37,297 nt of DNA from Bacteroidia bacterium 43-41 (GCA_001898165.1 MKTD01000002.1:1-37297); one strand, 5' to 3'. Positions 7,131-16,261 are shown, counted from the stretch's first letter. Numbers and translations are program-made. The notes: generated by a model from the letters alone, not told the origin.

Positions 7131-7160
7131 GTGTTGTCCGGTTCTGTTATCTAAATAAAT

Positions 7161-7523
7161 ATGAATATAGAAGAACTTTACAACTATTGTCTGTCCATTC
7201 CGGGTGCTGAAGCAACTACGCCGTTTGATGATGTTACGCTGGTGATGAAAGTATGCAACAAAATGTTCGCCCTTATCCCGCTGGATGCTGCAAGGCTGTC
7301 TGTCGCGCTTAAATGCGAACCGGAAAAAGCCGTTCAATTACGTGAAAAATATAGCTGTGTAGAGCCTGCTTTTCATATGAACAAAACGTATTGGAACACT
7401 ATTTATATAACAGGTGAAATGCCGGATGAGGAATTGAGAAAATGGATCCGGCATTCGGTGGAAGAAGTAGTAAAAAAACTACCCAAAATAAAGCAAAAAG
7501 AGTACTATGGAACAGTTGAGTAA
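7161..7523 (+). CDS. MmcQ/YjbR family protein
   Basis: A 120-residue protein. NIEELYNYCLSIPGAEATTPFDD and VCNKMFALIPLD fit the MmcQ/YjbR fold (CyaY-like, described as DNA-binding in the E. coli member). HMNKTYWNTIYITGEMPDEE near residues 73-92 is the conserved H-(M/L)-N-K-x-H/Y-W-x-(S/T) block, followed by the DSY-like end VVKKLPKIKQ. Its exact function is unknown. It follows yraN by 30 nt and its last 17 nt overlap birA, indicating translational coupling. Confidence 0.85.
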   Translation: MNIEELYNYCLSIPGAEATTPFDDVTLVMKVCNKMFALIPLDAARLSVALKCEPEKAVQLREKYSCVEPAFHMNKTYWNTIYITGEMPDEELRKWIRHSVEEVVKKLPKIKQKEYYGTVE

Positions 7524-8256
7524 CGACAGGCAAATTATACGGTTGGAGGAAACGGAATCGACAAATTCTTACCTGAGGGATCTTCTAAAATCACAGCATC
7601 TGGAAGAGGGTTCCGTTGTGGTGGCTGATTTTCAGACGGCAGGCCGTGGGCAAGTGGGCAACAGCTGGTATTCGGACAAAGGGGATAATTTACTTTTCAG
7701 CCTTTTGATTTATCCGACAGGGATTCCTGCCAATGAGCAGTTTATAATCTCCCGGATGGTTTCGCTGGCCATAAAAAACACCTTGGACCAGTTTGCAGAT
7801 GATATCCGGATTAAATGGCCCAACGATATTTATTGGAAGGAGAGGAAAATTGCCGGCATTCTCATAGAAAACAGTTTGCAGGGAAAGATTATTGAAAATT
7901 CCATCATCGGAATCGGCTTGAATCTCAACCAACAAATCTTTCCGGTAGAACTGCCTAATCCTGTTTCGTTGAGGCAAATTACGGCAACTGAGCAGGATAA
8001 AAACTATATCCTGGATTTGCTGTTAAAAGAATTTTTCCTGTTGTACAGGAGTTTACAACAAGGAGAAAAGCAGGTTATCGAAGATGAATATATGCTCGAT
8101 CTGTATCGGGCGAACGGTTATTACTGGTACGAAGATGCCAACGGTAGGTTTCAGGCAGAAATCGACAACGTGCTTCCGTCGGGCCATCTGGTCTTAAGAA
8201 CACTCGACACAAACGAAGAACGAATATATGCGTTTAAAGAGGTGCAGTTTATATAA
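7507..8256 (+). CDS. birA: Biotin--[acetyl-CoA-carboxylase] ligase
   Basis: A 249-residue monofunctional biotin protein ligase. It lacks the N-terminal helix-turn-helix of E. coli BirA, so it is unlikely to be a repressor. Visible motifs are ETESTNSYL near residue 16, the biotin/AMP loop ADFQTAGRGQVGNSWYS at 40-56, LLFSLLIYP, IKWPNDIYWKERKIAGILIE (K-W-P-N-D and the catalytic Lys), and IIGIGLNLNQ. The enzyme makes biotinyl-AMP and attaches biotin to carboxylase carrier domains. It overlaps the preceding gene by 17 nt. Repeat copy C starts 5 bases after the stop. Confidence 0.94.
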   Translation: MEQLSNDRQIIRLEETESTNSYLRDLLKSQHLEEGSVVVADFQTAGRGQVGNSWYSDKGDNLLFSLLIYPTGIPANEQFIISRMVSLAIKNTLDQFADDIRIKWPNDIYWKERKIAGILIENSLQGKIIENSIIGIGLNLNQQIFPVELPNPVSLRQITATEQDKNYILDLLLKEFFLLYRSLQQGEKQVIEDEYMLDLYRANGYYWYEDANGRFQAEIDNVLPSGHLVLRTLDTNEERIYAFKEVQFI

Positions 8257-8260
8257 TTTC

Positions 8261-8380
8261 AACTTTCGCATGTTTTCTCAAACAGTGCATGCGGCTAAAA
8301 CAGATGCCTTTGGATGTTTTACGGGATATCCATAGCTCGCGATGAACGATTTAGTCACAATCTTATGACTTGCGAAAGTT
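8261..8380 (+). repeat. Interspersed modular palindromic repeat, copy C (short form)
   Basis: Perfect terminal inverted repeats AACTTTCGCA (8261-8270) and TGCGAAAGTT (8371-8380). The middle stem GCGGCTAAA (8291-8299) / TTTAGTCAC (8350-8358) is present with one G-U and one mismatch. Compared with copy B it lacks exactly the internal hairpin block between GATGAACG and GATTTAG, so it is 120 bases. It lies between birA and pyrH and probably in the pyrH leader if the genes are cotranscribed. Confidence 0.88.
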
Positions 8381-8413
8381 CAATAGTATTAGAAAATGGA
8401 TAGATTTTAAAAT

Positions 8414-9121
8414 ATGAAATACAACAGGATTTTATTGAAACTCAGTGGAGAATCGCTGACGGGAGAAAAGGGGTACGGGATAGATGAAGTCCGGCTGAAC
8501 GAATATGCCGGGCAAATAAAAGAGGCCGCACAAATGGGCGTGCAGATCGGGATAGTTATCGGCGGCGGGAACATCTTCCGGGGGTTGAGCGGCTTGCAAA
8601 AAGGGTTCGACCGGGTGAAAGGCGACCAGATGGGAATGCTGGCCACCGTTATCAATAGCCTGGCTTTGAGTTCTGCATTATCGGCCATCGGCCAGAAAAA
8701 CAGGGTTTACACCTCCATACGCATGGAACCCGTCGGCGAGCTTTATTCCAAATGGCGGGCGATTGAATCGATGCAAAACGGAGAGGTGGCTATCCTTTCC
8801 GGAGGAACGGGAAATCCGTTTTTTACAACCGATACCGCTTCCGCCCTGCGCGGAATAGAGATTGAAGCCGACGCCATGTTCAAGGGCACACGTGTTGACG
8901 GCGTTTACACTGCCGATCCCGAGAAAGACCCGTCGGCAACCAAATTCGATACGATCTCATTCGACGAAGTTTACGATCGGGGCCTTAAAGTGATGGATCT
9001 TACGGCAACTACAATGTGCAAGCAAAACAATCTCTCCATAGTTGTCTTCGATATGGATACCTACGGGAACCTGAAGAAGGTGCTCTCCGGAGAGAATATA
9101 GGAACTTTGGTGCACGTGTGA
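8414..9121 (+). CDS. pyrH: Uridylate kinase
   Basis: A 235-residue amino-acid-kinase-fold UMP kinase. Motifs: RILLKLSGESLTGEKGYGID (phosphate-binding Lys and Gly), IGIVIGGGNIFRGL (G-G-G-N), GDQMGMLATVINSLAL, then TGNPFFTTDTASALRGIEI and AMFKGTRVDGVYTADPEKDP. It phosphorylates UMP to UDP with ATP in pyrimidine nucleotide synthesis. Length is typical. It is followed by frr, the usual bacterial pyrH-frr order. Confidence 0.97.
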   Translation: MKYNRILLKLSGESLTGEKGYGIDEVRLNEYAGQIKEAAQMGVQIGIVIGGGNIFRGLSGLQKGFDRVKGDQMGMLATVINSLALSSALSAIGQKNRVYTSIRMEPVGELYSKWRAIESMQNGEVAILSGGTGNPFFTTDTASALRGIEIEADAMFKGTRVDGVYTADPEKDPSATKFDTISFDEVYDRGLKVMDLTATTMCKQNNLSIVVFDMDTYGNLKKVLSGENIGTLVHV

Positions 9122-9142
9122 TGAATTTACGATTATTTTCAC

Positions 9143-9150
9143 TATTTTTG
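9143..9150 (+). promoter_or_regulatory. Possible -7 box for frr
   Basis: TATTTTTG matches TAnnTTTG and lies 25 nt before the frr start in the 54-nt pyrH-frr gap. No TTG occurs 20 nt upstream, so frr may have a weak promoter of its own besides readthrough from pyrH. Confidence 0.35.
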
Positions 9151-9175
9151 CCTACATAACATCAAACAAAAAAAT

Positions 9176-9733
9176 ATGGATATCTCATCAATTAAAAAAG
9201 ATGCCGAGGAAAAGATGCAAATGACATTGGAATTCCTTGAAGAAACTTTTGCACGTATTCGTGCAGGAAGAGCTAATGTGCGTATTCTCGACGGAGTGAG
9301 GGTAGAGTATTACGGCAGCCACGTTCCTTTGTCGAACGTATCGTCGATCTCTACTCCCGATGCCAAAACCATCCTGGTTCAACCGTGGGAAAAAAATATG
9401 TTGAAAGTAGTTGAAAAAGCTATCATGGATTCCGATGTGGGAATTACTCCCGAAAACAACGGCGAGGTTATCCGTTTGGGAATCCCCCCGCTCACCGAAG
9501 AGCGCCGTAAGCAACTTGTGAAACAAACCAAGCAAGAATCGGAAGATGCCAAAATCAGTATCAGAAATTCACGCCGCGAAGGTATCGATGATGTGAAAAA
9601 GGCTGTGAAAGAGGGACTCCCGGAGGATGTGGGAAAAGACGTAGAAAACGAACTGCAAAAACTTCACGATAAATACATCAAAAAAATTGACGATAAATTT
9701 GCCGAGAAAGAGAAAGAAATACTTACCGTATAA
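9176..9733 (+). CDS. frr: Ribosome recycling factor
   Basis: A 185-residue protein with the full RRF pattern: [23 protein letters not shown] and [21 protein letters not shown], then [20 protein letters not shown] and [17 protein letters not shown]. Helical arms and a central small domain are as expected. With EF-G it splits post-termination 70S ribosomes. The stop codon is directly followed by the rsgA ATG with no gap, coupling the two ribosome-related genes. Confidence 0.97.
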   Translation: MDISSIKKDAEEKMQMTLEFLEETFARIRAGRANVRILDGVRVEYYGSHVPLSNVSSISTPDAKTILVQPWEKNMLKVVEKAIMDSDVGITPENNGEVIRLGIPPLTEERRKQLVKQTKQESEDAKISIRNSRREGIDDVKKAVKEGLPEDVGKDVENELQKLHDKYIKKIDDKFAEKEKEILTV

Positions 9734-10663
9734 ATGTGGGGGTTAGTTATCAGAAATACGGGCAATAACTATCTGGTAAGGACGGATGAGGGAACGGATA
9801 TGTCTTGCCTGGCAAAAGGAAATTTCCGCCTTAAAGGAATCCGGAGCACGAGCCCGGTGGTAGTGGGGGATAGGGTGAAAATCGATACAAATCCTGATGG
9901 GACGGCGTATATAACCGATATTGAAGACCGTAAAAATTATATTGTCCGTAGGGCGTCTAACCTTTCCAAACACTCGCATATTCTTGCGGCCAATATAGAT
10001 ATGGCCCTTCTGTGTGTAACGGTCCGGCTTCCGGAAACAACCACTGTGTTTATCGACCGGTTTTTGGTTACTGCAGAGGCGTACAGCGTTCCCGTTTATC
10101 TTGTTTTCAATAAAACGGATATTTACGATAATGAAGACCTGGAATATGTTGATGGTTTAATTCATTTGTATTCCACCATCGGGTATAAATGCATTAAAAC
10201 TTCGGTGATAACAGGAGAAGGGATGGATGAAGTGCGGGAGCTCGTTTGTGGAAAAAACACATTGCTCGCAGGGCATTCCGGTGTGGGAAAATCGAGTATG
10301 GTAAATATGTTACAACGAGACACGACCACAACGCGCAAAGTAGGAAAAATATCGGATTACCACAGTAAAGGGATGCATACCACTACTTTCTCGGAAATGA
10401 TTGAACTGGAAAATGGAGGTTTCGTTATCGACACACCGGGAATCAAGGGCTTTGGAACCATTGATATGACTACAGCAGAAGTTTCACACTATTTCCCCGA
10501 GATCTTCAGGATTTCGTCGAAATGCAAATTTTATAACTGCCTGCATCTGAACGAACCCGATTGTGCCGTGATAAAAGCGGTAGAAAACCGATATATCAGT
10601 CAGAGCCGGTACCAGTCTTACCTGAATATCCTGGAAGATATGAACGAAGGAAAATACCGATAA
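9734..10663 (+). CDS. rsgA: Ribosome small subunit-dependent GTPase A
   Basis: A 309-residue circularly permuted GTPase. An OB-fold N-terminus (to about residue 70) precedes the G4 motif FNKTD, followed by the G1 loop [15 protein letters not shown], then TTTF and G3 DTPGIKGFG: the G4-G1-G3 order that defines the family. The C-terminal zinc knuckle [14 protein letters not shown] shows Cys-Cys-His-Cys. It acts in late 30S maturation. Its ATG immediately follows the frr stop codon. Confidence 0.96.
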   Translation: MWGLVIRNTGNNYLVRTDEGTDMSCLAKGNFRLKGIRSTSPVVVGDRVKIDTNPDGTAYITDIEDRKNYIVRRASNLSKHSHILAANIDMALLCVTVRLPETTTVFIDRFLVTAEAYSVPVYLVFNKTDIYDNEDLEYVDGLIHLYSTIGYKCIKTSVITGEGMDEVRELVCGKNTLLAGHSGVGKSSMVNMLQRDTTTTRKVGKISDYHSKGMHTTTFSEMIELENGGFVIDTPGIKGFGTIDMTTAEVSHYFPEIFRISSKCKFYNCLHLNEPDCAVIKAVENRYISQSRYQSYLNILEDMNEGKYR

Positions 10664-10676
10664 TTCGCTCACTAGC

Positions 10677-10691
10677 GTTGAACTGTTCAAC
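10677..10691. promoter_or_regulatory. 15-nt palindrome between rsgA and cls
   Basis: GTTGAAC-T-GTTCAAC is a perfect interrupted palindrome 14 nt after the rsgA stop. It may be a short hairpin at the rsgA 3' end or a repressor site before cls. No U-tract follows, so a terminator call is not supported. Confidence 0.3.
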
Positions 10692-10752
10692 TATACAACT
10701 GAATGTCTATTGAATTTCAATCGAATATCAACTAAATTACAATCGAATAATT

Positions 10753-12171
10753 ATGAACAGTGCCTTGATGCTTATTCTCGAAATTCTTTACGCTTTAACC
10801 ATCATCAGTGTGGTGATTGTGGTGATTTCTGAGAACAGAAACCCCATCAAAACACTTTCGTGGGTAATGGTGCTGGTGTTTTTGCCTTTTGTGGGATTGG
10901 TCTGGTACCTCATTTTTGGCCAGGATTTTACCAAAAAACAGTTCATCACCAAACGGATGTACAGCAAACTCAAGAAACGTCCGTTGGACGAAATAGGCAC
11001 GCTGGAGGAGTTTGTTTATCCTGAAGAACATGTGAGTTTAATCCGTTTGCTGAAAAACCTTGACCATACTCCGTTGCTCGGTGGAAACGATGTCCGGTTT
11101 TATACCAATGCCGTAGATAAATTCGAAGACTTGCTTCGCGATATTGAACAGGCCAGACAGCATATTCACGTGGAATATTATGTGTTTGGGGATGATAAAA
11201 TAGGCATAAAAGTCAGGGATGCACTGATTAAGAAATCGCTCGAAGGCGTTGAAGTACGGATTATTTACGATGGTTTTGGTTCGCGCAAAACGAAAAAGGC
11301 ATTCTTTGAGGAATTGCGTAAGGCCGGCATCGAAGCGGAACCTTTTCTCAAAGCAGCACTGCCCAAAATTACTTCGCGGTTGAATTACAGGAATCATCGA
11401 AAAATCATTGTCATTGACGGCCAGATCGGTTATGTGGGCGGCATGAACATTGCCGACAGGTATATTGAGGGCTTTAAATGGGGAATTTGGCGCGATACTC
11501 ATGCGCGTATTGAGGGTAAAGGGGTGCAGGGATTGCAGTCGATTTTTCTTATTGATTGGTTTGTGGTGAGCCAGACACTGATCACGTCGAGAAAATATTT
11601 TCCCGAGCTTCCCGGTTTCGGGAACATATGCATGCAAACGGTCAACAGCGGGCCGTTTCGTGAAGAAAGAGAGATTTCGCACGGTATCCTGCAAGCCATT
11701 TACGATGCGCAGAAAAGTATCTTCATACAAACACCCTATTTTATTCCGCCCGAATCAATGATAGAGGCCCTGCAGGCAGCTGCCATTCGCGGGTTGGACG
11801 TGCGGCTGATGATTTCAAAAAAATCGGATGTGCCTTTGGTGCAACTGGCATCGCGCTCATTCGTGAAGGAGATGCTGGAGAGTGGCGTGAAAGTGTATAT
11901 GTACGAAAAAGGATTTCTGCACTCTAAACTGATGGTTTTTGATGATTCACTTACGCTGATCGGATCGGTGAATTTCGATTCGCGCAGTTTTGAACACAAT
12001 TTTGAGGTGGAGGCTTTTATTTACGATCACGAGGTGGCAGAAAAAGCCATTGATATTTTTGTCGAAGATCAGCGCTTTTCTCAGATTATTTCCCTGCGTG
12101 AGTGGATGAAGAGGCCGAAGAGGCTCAGGTTTGTAGAATCGTTGATGCGCTTGTTTGCGCCTTTGTTGTAG
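10753..12171 (+). CDS. cls: Cardiolipin synthase (phospholipase D family)
   Basis: A 472-residue membrane enzyme. Two N-terminal hydrophobic helices (about residues 5-27 and 36-56, with the typical NPIKTLSWVMVLVFLPFVGL) are followed by two PLD domains. The HKD motifs are NHRKIIVIDGQIGYVGGMN and LHSKLMVFDDSLTLIGSVNF, both with His, Lys and Asp intact. The enzyme condenses phosphatidylglycerol molecules to cardiolipin at the inner membrane. Length is standard. aroK follows 18 nt downstream, likely in one transcript. Confidence 0.95.
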   Translation: MNSALMLILEILYALTIISVVIVVISENRNPIKTLSWVMVLVFLPFVGLVWYLIFGQDFTKKQFITKRMYSKLKKRPLDEIGTLEEFVYPEEHVSLIRLLKNLDHTPLLGGNDVRFYTNAVDKFEDLLRDIEQARQHIHVEYYVFGDDKIGIKVRDALIKKSLEGVEVRIIYDGFGSRKTKKAFFEELRKAGIEAEPFLKAALPKITSRLNYRNHRKIIVIDGQIGYVGGMNIADRYIEGFKWGIWRDTHARIEGKGVQGLQSIFLIDWFVVSQTLITSRKYFPELPGFGNICMQTVNSGPFREEREISHGILQAIYDAQKSIFIQTPYFIPPESMIEALQAAAIRGLDVRLMISKKSDVPLVQLASRSFVKEMLESGVKVYMYEKGFLHSKLMVFDDSLTLIGSVNFDSRSFEHNFEVEAFIYDHEVAEKAIDIFVEDQRFSQIISLREWMKRPKRLRFVESLMRLFAPLL

Positions 12172-12189
12172 AAAAATATTAAGGGTAAT

Positions 12190-12726
12190 ATGGTTAGGAT
12201 CTATTTGATTGGATATATGGGTGTGGGGAAAACTACTGTCGGTAAGAAACTGGCCAAGTCCTTCGATATCGGTTTTATCGATTTGGATAAGTTTATCGAA
12301 AGCAAATACCACAAAACCGTGCCTGAGATTTTTGCTGAATGGGGTGAAAGTGAATTCCGCTCAATTGAACAAAAATCGCTCAAAGAGGTTTCAGAGATAG
12401 AGAATGTGGTGATTTCCACAGGGGGGGGAGCTCCTTGTTTTTTTGATAATATCGGGTTAATGAACCGGACAGGAATTACCGTGTATATTCATGCTGAGCC
12501 CGAAGAACTGGCAGCCAGGTTACGAGCTTCGAAAACAGTCCGGCCCGTAGTCTCCGGAAAGTCCGGGGAGGAGCTGACATCATTTATTGCCAGCCATTTG
12601 TTGGAGAGGGAGAAGTTTTACAAACAGGCGCGGATTGTCTGCAAAACCGATCATTTGATCACAAGAGGAGATGTTTACCTGACAGTTGACAGGATTGCTA
12701 ACGAAATAAAAAAACTGCAAAAATGA
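12190..12726 (+). CDS. aroK: Shikimate kinase
   Basis: A 178-residue P-loop kinase. IYLIGYMGVGKTTVGKKLAK is the Walker A region, FIDLDKFIE holds the shikimate-binding Asp, GESEFRSIEQKSL holds the E-x-x-F-R motif, and STGGGAPC is the conserved G-G-G. The lid Arg is in KTVRPVV. It phosphorylates shikimate for aromatic amino acid synthesis. Its last four bases overlap the start of the alanine dehydrogenase gene (ATGA). Confidence 0.95.
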   Translation: MVRIYLIGYMGVGKTTVGKKLAKSFDIGFIDLDKFIESKYHKTVPEIFAEWGESEFRSIEQKSLKEVSEIENVVISTGGGAPCFFDNIGLMNRTGITVYIHAEPEELAARLRASKTVRPVVSGKSGEELTSFIASHLLEREKFYKQARIVCKTDHLITRGDVYLTVDRIANEIKKLQK

Positions 12727-13931
12727 TATACGAACCCTTAAGAAGCACGCAATTTGTTGTTCGTGAATTGCTGTTGAAAGCAGACAGACAGAACGTATCG
12801 CTCGTTATCGGTATTCCGAAAGAGAATCAGAAAGTGGAAAAGAGGCTCGCGATCACCCCGGAAGCAACTGCTTTGCTCGTTGAGTCTGGTTATGAGGTGG
12901 TTATTGAGTCTGGTGCAGGGCTGGCCATTAATTATTCCGACCGGTATTATGCCGATTCAGGAGCTCAGGTTGTAGAATCGAAAGCAGACGTTTTTCAGGC
13001 CGACATCATTCTGAAGATCTCGCCGCCTACCTTCGATGAAGTATCGATGATGAAACCGCGCAGCAGTGTATTTTCGTTTTTGCAGCTGCACCTGATTTCA
13101 TCGGAAACGCTTGAACTAATGCAAGAGAAACGTATAAACGCGTTGGCCTATGAATTGATTCATGACGATAACCAGATTTCACCTTTTGTGACCGCTATCA
13201 GTGAAATTGAAGGAGCATACTCCATTTCTGTTGCATCCGAGTTGCTCAGCAGTGCGCACGGCGGAAAAGGTATTTTACTGGGCGGTGTCCCGGGAATTTC
13301 ACCTACCGAGGTGGTAATTATCGGGGCCGGCGTTGCGGGAACTGTAGCTGCACGTGCGGCACTGGCATTGGGTGCTACGGTGAAGGTCTTTGATAACGAT
13401 ATTAATAAACTCAGAAAAATCCAGCATGAATTGGGACGGATGGTGTTTACTTCCACCTTGCAACCGAATGTGTTGCGCAATGTTTTTCGTTCTGCCGATG
13501 TGGTAATCGGTGCCATGCAATATATAAATAAAACGCATTTGTACCGCATTTCCGCCGATCTAATCCGCGAAATGAAAAAAGGGTCGCTCATTATCGATCT
13601 AAGGATGTCGCACGGAGGCTGTTTCGAAACTACGATGGAGGCGTGTCTGCCCGACCACCCCCAGATTTTTGAACGGTTCGGTATTTTGCATTTTTGTGAA
13701 TTGAGCGTGAGTTCGCGCGTGGCACGTACGGCATCCATTGCATTGAGCAATATTTTTATTTCGATGTTCACGGCAATGGCCGATACCGGGGGAGTAGGAC
13801 AGTTTGCCCGTTTCGACAGGGGATTTGCCTCCGGATTTTATATATTTTCCGGAAAAATGGTCAATTCTTATGTGGCCAACCATTTTAATCTGCCGGTAAA
13901 CGATATAGGGTTGTTTTTACCGGGACTATGA
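12723..13931 (+). CDS. ald: Alanine dehydrogenase
   Basis: A 402-residue NAD-dependent dehydrogenase of the alanine dehydrogenase / PNT N-terminal family. IGIPKENQKVEKRLAITPEA has the pyruvate-binding Arg, ILKISPP the Lys and FLQLHLISS the His of the active site. VVIIGAGVAGTVAARAALAL with a downstream VFD is the Rossmann motif. About 26 residues precede the usual IGIPKE start; the ATGA overlap with aroK supports this long form. It interconverts alanine with pyruvate and ammonia. The substrate is inferred from similarity; other PNT-like family members are a less likely alternative. Confidence 0.85.
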   Translation: MIYEPLRSTQFVVRELLLKADRQNVSLVIGIPKENQKVEKRLAITPEATALLVESGYEVVIESGAGLAINYSDRYYADSGAQVVESKADVFQADIILKISPPTFDEVSMMKPRSSVFSFLQLHLISSETLELMQEKRINALAYELIHDDNQISPFVTAISEIEGAYSISVASELLSSAHGGKGILLGGVPGISPTEVVIIGAGVAGTVAARAALALGATVKVFDNDINKLRKIQHELGRMVFTSTLQPNVLRNVFRSADVVIGAMQYINKTHLYRISADLIREMKKGSLIIDLRMSHGGCFETTMEACLPDHPQIFERFGILHFCELSVSSRVARTASIALSNIFISMFTAMADTGGVGQFARFDRGFASGFYIFSGKMVNSYVANHFNLPVNDIGLFLPGL

Positions 13932-13944
13932 TTCAATTGCGCGC

Positions 13945-14433
13945 TTATAGCTCCCTTGCCAGTTTCAACCATTGAAAACGGACGTTTTCCGGCGATATCT
14001 CTTCCCATGTTGAGGCGTCGAATTCCAGACAGGCAGCCGATGCTGTAGGCAGGTTATCAAGCCTTACGCCGAAGTGGTTGAGCAGGTGGGTCAATCCCGG
14101 ATTATGGCCAACGATAAGGCAATGGCTGATCTTGTTGGGGATTTTTGATATACATTGTGAAATTTCATCTACCCAGGCCAAATATAGTTCTTTGTCGGTC
14201 TCTATTTTCTCTTCCGGATAACCCATATTTTCGGCGGCAATAACGGCTGTTGTATATGCGCGTTTGGCCGGAGAAGAGAGGATCAGTTCCGGCATTCCGG
14301 ATTTCTGAAGCAGGAAAGCCCCCATCCCGGCAACATTTTTCTTACCCCCCTCGCTCAAGGGGCGGTCATAATCATCCAAATACTCATCGTCCCAGGATGA
14401 TTTGCCGTGCCGCATTATAATCAGTTTTTTCAT
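13945..14433 (-). CDS. SixA-like histidine phosphatase
   Basis: A 162-residue protein of the histidine phosphatase superfamily. LIIMRHGKSSWDDEYLDDYD holds the catalytic R-H-G and DRPLSEGGKKN the following conserved block. ILSSPAKRAYTTA supplies the second Arg and LIVGHNPGLTHLLN the second His. SixA in E. coli dephosphorylates phosphohistidine on signalling or PTS proteins; the substrate here is unknown. It converges with ald, with 13 nt between stops. Confidence 0.9.
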   Translation of the reverse strand: MKKLIIMRHGKSSWDDEYLDDYDRPLSEGGKKNVAGMGAFLLQKSGMPELILSSPAKRAYTTAVIAAENMGYPEEKIETDKELYLAWVDEISQCISKIPNKISHCLIVGHNPGLTHLLNHFGVRLDNLPTASAACLEFDASTWEEISPENVRFQWLKLAREL

Positions 14434-14547
14434 CTCTTCTGTTGTTATATCGTAGTTGATAAATCTATACGAAGAACGAAAATTACCCTAGTTTTGTTTA
14501 TTTTTATTCGATATTCTTTCCGGAGAGGCAGCTGGCCTCCCTGACGG

Positions 14548-14811
14548 TTAATTACAATTTTCCATTTCGTGAATATAATATCCTTTTTCCCGGATATCGG
14601 CTTCCCACCGGAGTTTTATTTTTTCCGTATGGCAATACTTGCTTTCTTTGGATGTGAGTGGTTGTCCTTCCTGTCCCTTTGTTTTAAGGTATTCTTTCCC
14701 GTAATTGTAAATCACGTTTTCATCTTTTAAATCCGCCGGAACAATGATATCGAAATGCATTACTTTTCCGTCTCTTTTTGTTACATAAGTGTCCCAAACA
14801 GCTACTTCCAT
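14548..14811 (-). CDS. DUF2024 family protein
   Basis: An 87-residue protein starting at ATG 14809-14811 (MEVAVWDTYVTKRDGKVMHF); the upstream frame extension looks non-coding. The conserved VWDTYV start, HFDIIVP and the Cys-His/EKI segment YCHTEKIKLRWEADIREKGY fit DUF2024, a small alpha-beta domain of unknown function. Nothing in its position, downstream of the MATE gene by 91 nt on the same strand, points to a role. Confidence 0.75.
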   Translation of the reverse strand: MEVAVWDTYVTKRDGKVMHFDIIVPADLKDENVIYNYGKEYLKTKGQEGQPLTSKESKYCHTEKIKLRWEADIREKGYYIHEMENCN

Positions 14812-14902
14812 GATTTTATGTTTTAAGCCGGTTGTCCTGGCACTATTGCCATCCGCAAATATAGTCAGGATAGCTGAATAAAACAAATCTCTTTACCACA
14901 GG

Positions 14903-16261
14903 TTACCTCTGTTTTCGCTGTGAAAAATAATACCACATTGCCGAGCAAATCCCTTTTATCACAGATGTGATAGAGATGGCCCACCAAACGCCGTTGACGC
15001 CGATGACTGAAGCCAGGAATATAGCAAGCGGAACGCGTAAAGTGTTGAAAACGATGCTTACAACGGCTGGAGGAGAAGTCTTGCCAATCCCGTTGAACAT
15101 CCCTTGCGTGGTAAGCTCCAGCATCATAAAAATCTGTGATATGCCAATAATAAACAGATAATCGCCGCCGGCCAGATAGGCGGCTCTCTCGGGGATGAAA
15201 ACCGAGAAGATCTCACTGCCAAACAACATGAACGATGCGGTTACAATAAGTCCCAAAGAGACCATAGTCATCAGGGTATATCGATAAGCATACCGTGCCC
15301 TCTCCATCTTGCCTGCGGCAAAGTTTTGCGCCACAAAACTTCCCAGCGCCGTTGCAAATCCCTGCGATGTGTTCCACGTAATTCCTTCTATTTGTCCGCC
15401 TGTGGTTTGGCTGGTAACGCCCAAATGTCCTCCGTGGATGGAAGCTATGCGGGTGAGGTTCATATTGATGATGGAAAAATAAACATTCATGGCGGCTACG
15501 GGAACTCCAAGCTTCAGAATATTGAGCGTGTAGCTTTTCCGGAGTTTTATCCAGAATGCAAACTGCCCTAAAACGCCGTTCTTCCTTCGTAAGTGGCGGA
15601 TAAACAGGATAGATACCACTACCTGCGAAAGTGTGGTGGCTAACGCCGCGCCTTGCGATCCCATTCTTGGAATGAATCCGAAACCGAAAATAAAAAGCGG
15701 GTCGAGCATAATATTTAAAATTAACCCTGTTGCATTAAAATAGAAAGGAATATCGCTTCTCCCTGTGCCGATATAAATTCCCGAAAAATTCAGGATCAGA
15801 AACATAAAAGGCACACAAAAAGAAATAATTCTCAGGTAATTGATCGCCTCCAACGTAATATCGGCTTCCAGCCGGAAAAACGAAAGGATGAGTTGGGGAA
15901 AAAGGAAAAAGAAAATGGCAAAAAACAAACCCAAAATAATGGCTATAGTGGTGGTATGTGAAGCATAAAGCATAGCCTTATCCATCCTTTTTACACCGAT
16001 GGATTGTCCGATGGAAACTTCGGCGCTCACCTTGGAAAGGAGCGCGAAAGAGTTCATCATCCACATCAGCATTCCCACCGTCCCCACGGCCGCAACCGAT
16101 TTACTGCCCAGACGGCCAATCCAGATGATGTCAACCATGTTATAGGTCATCTGGATAAAGCTGACAGCCATCAACGGCATCGCCAAGGTGATAAGTTGAC
16201 GAAAAATACCACCCTGCGTAAAATCGCGGATCGCAGGCATATGTTGCTTATCGGTTGTCAC
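14903..16261 (-). CDS. MATE family multidrug efflux transporter
   Basis: A 452-residue membrane protein with about 12 predicted helices in two homologous halves. The start FRQLITLAMPLMAVSFIQMT and YNMVDIIWIGRLGSKSVAAV are the classic MATE helix 1-2 pattern, and the second half repeats it around LKLGVPVAAMNVYFSIINMN. NorM/DinF-like transporters use Na+ or H+ gradients to export cationic drugs or metabolites; the substrate is not predictable. The start is ATG 16259-16261; an internal Met at residue 8 is an alternative. A tRNA terminator lies just upstream. Confidence 0.93.
   Translation of the reverse strand: MTTDKQHMPAIRDFTQGGIFRQLITLAMPLMAVSFIQMTYNMVDIIWIGRLGSKSVAAVGTVGMLMWMMNSFALLSKVSAEVSIGQSIGVKRMDKAMLYASHTTTIAIILGLFFAIFFFLFPQLILSFFRLEADITLEAINYLRIISFCVPFMFLILNFSGIYIGTGRSDIPFYFNATGLILNIMLDPLFIFGFGFIPRMGSQGAALATTLSQVVVSILFIRHLRRKNGVLGQFAFWIKLRKSYTLNILKLGVPVAAMNVYFSIINMNLTRIASIHGGHLGVTSQTTGGQIEGITWNTSQGFATALGSFVAQNFAAGKMERARYAYRYTLMTMVSLGLIVTASFMLFGSEIFSVFIPERAAYLAGGDYLFIIGISQIFMMLELTTQGMFNGIGKTSPPAVVSIVFNTLRVPLAIFLASVIGVNGVWWAISITSVIKGICSAMWYYFSQRKQR

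Noticed and set aside
3148-8380. CRISPR array hypothesis for the three repeat copies
   Set aside because: The units are 120-210 bases, thousands of bases apart, with no short repeat-spacer periodicity and no cas genes.
14521-14547. Hairpin around GAGGCAGCTGGCCTC as terminator of the DUF2024 gene
   Set aside because: The stem is short and no T-run follows on either strand, so a terminator call is not supported.
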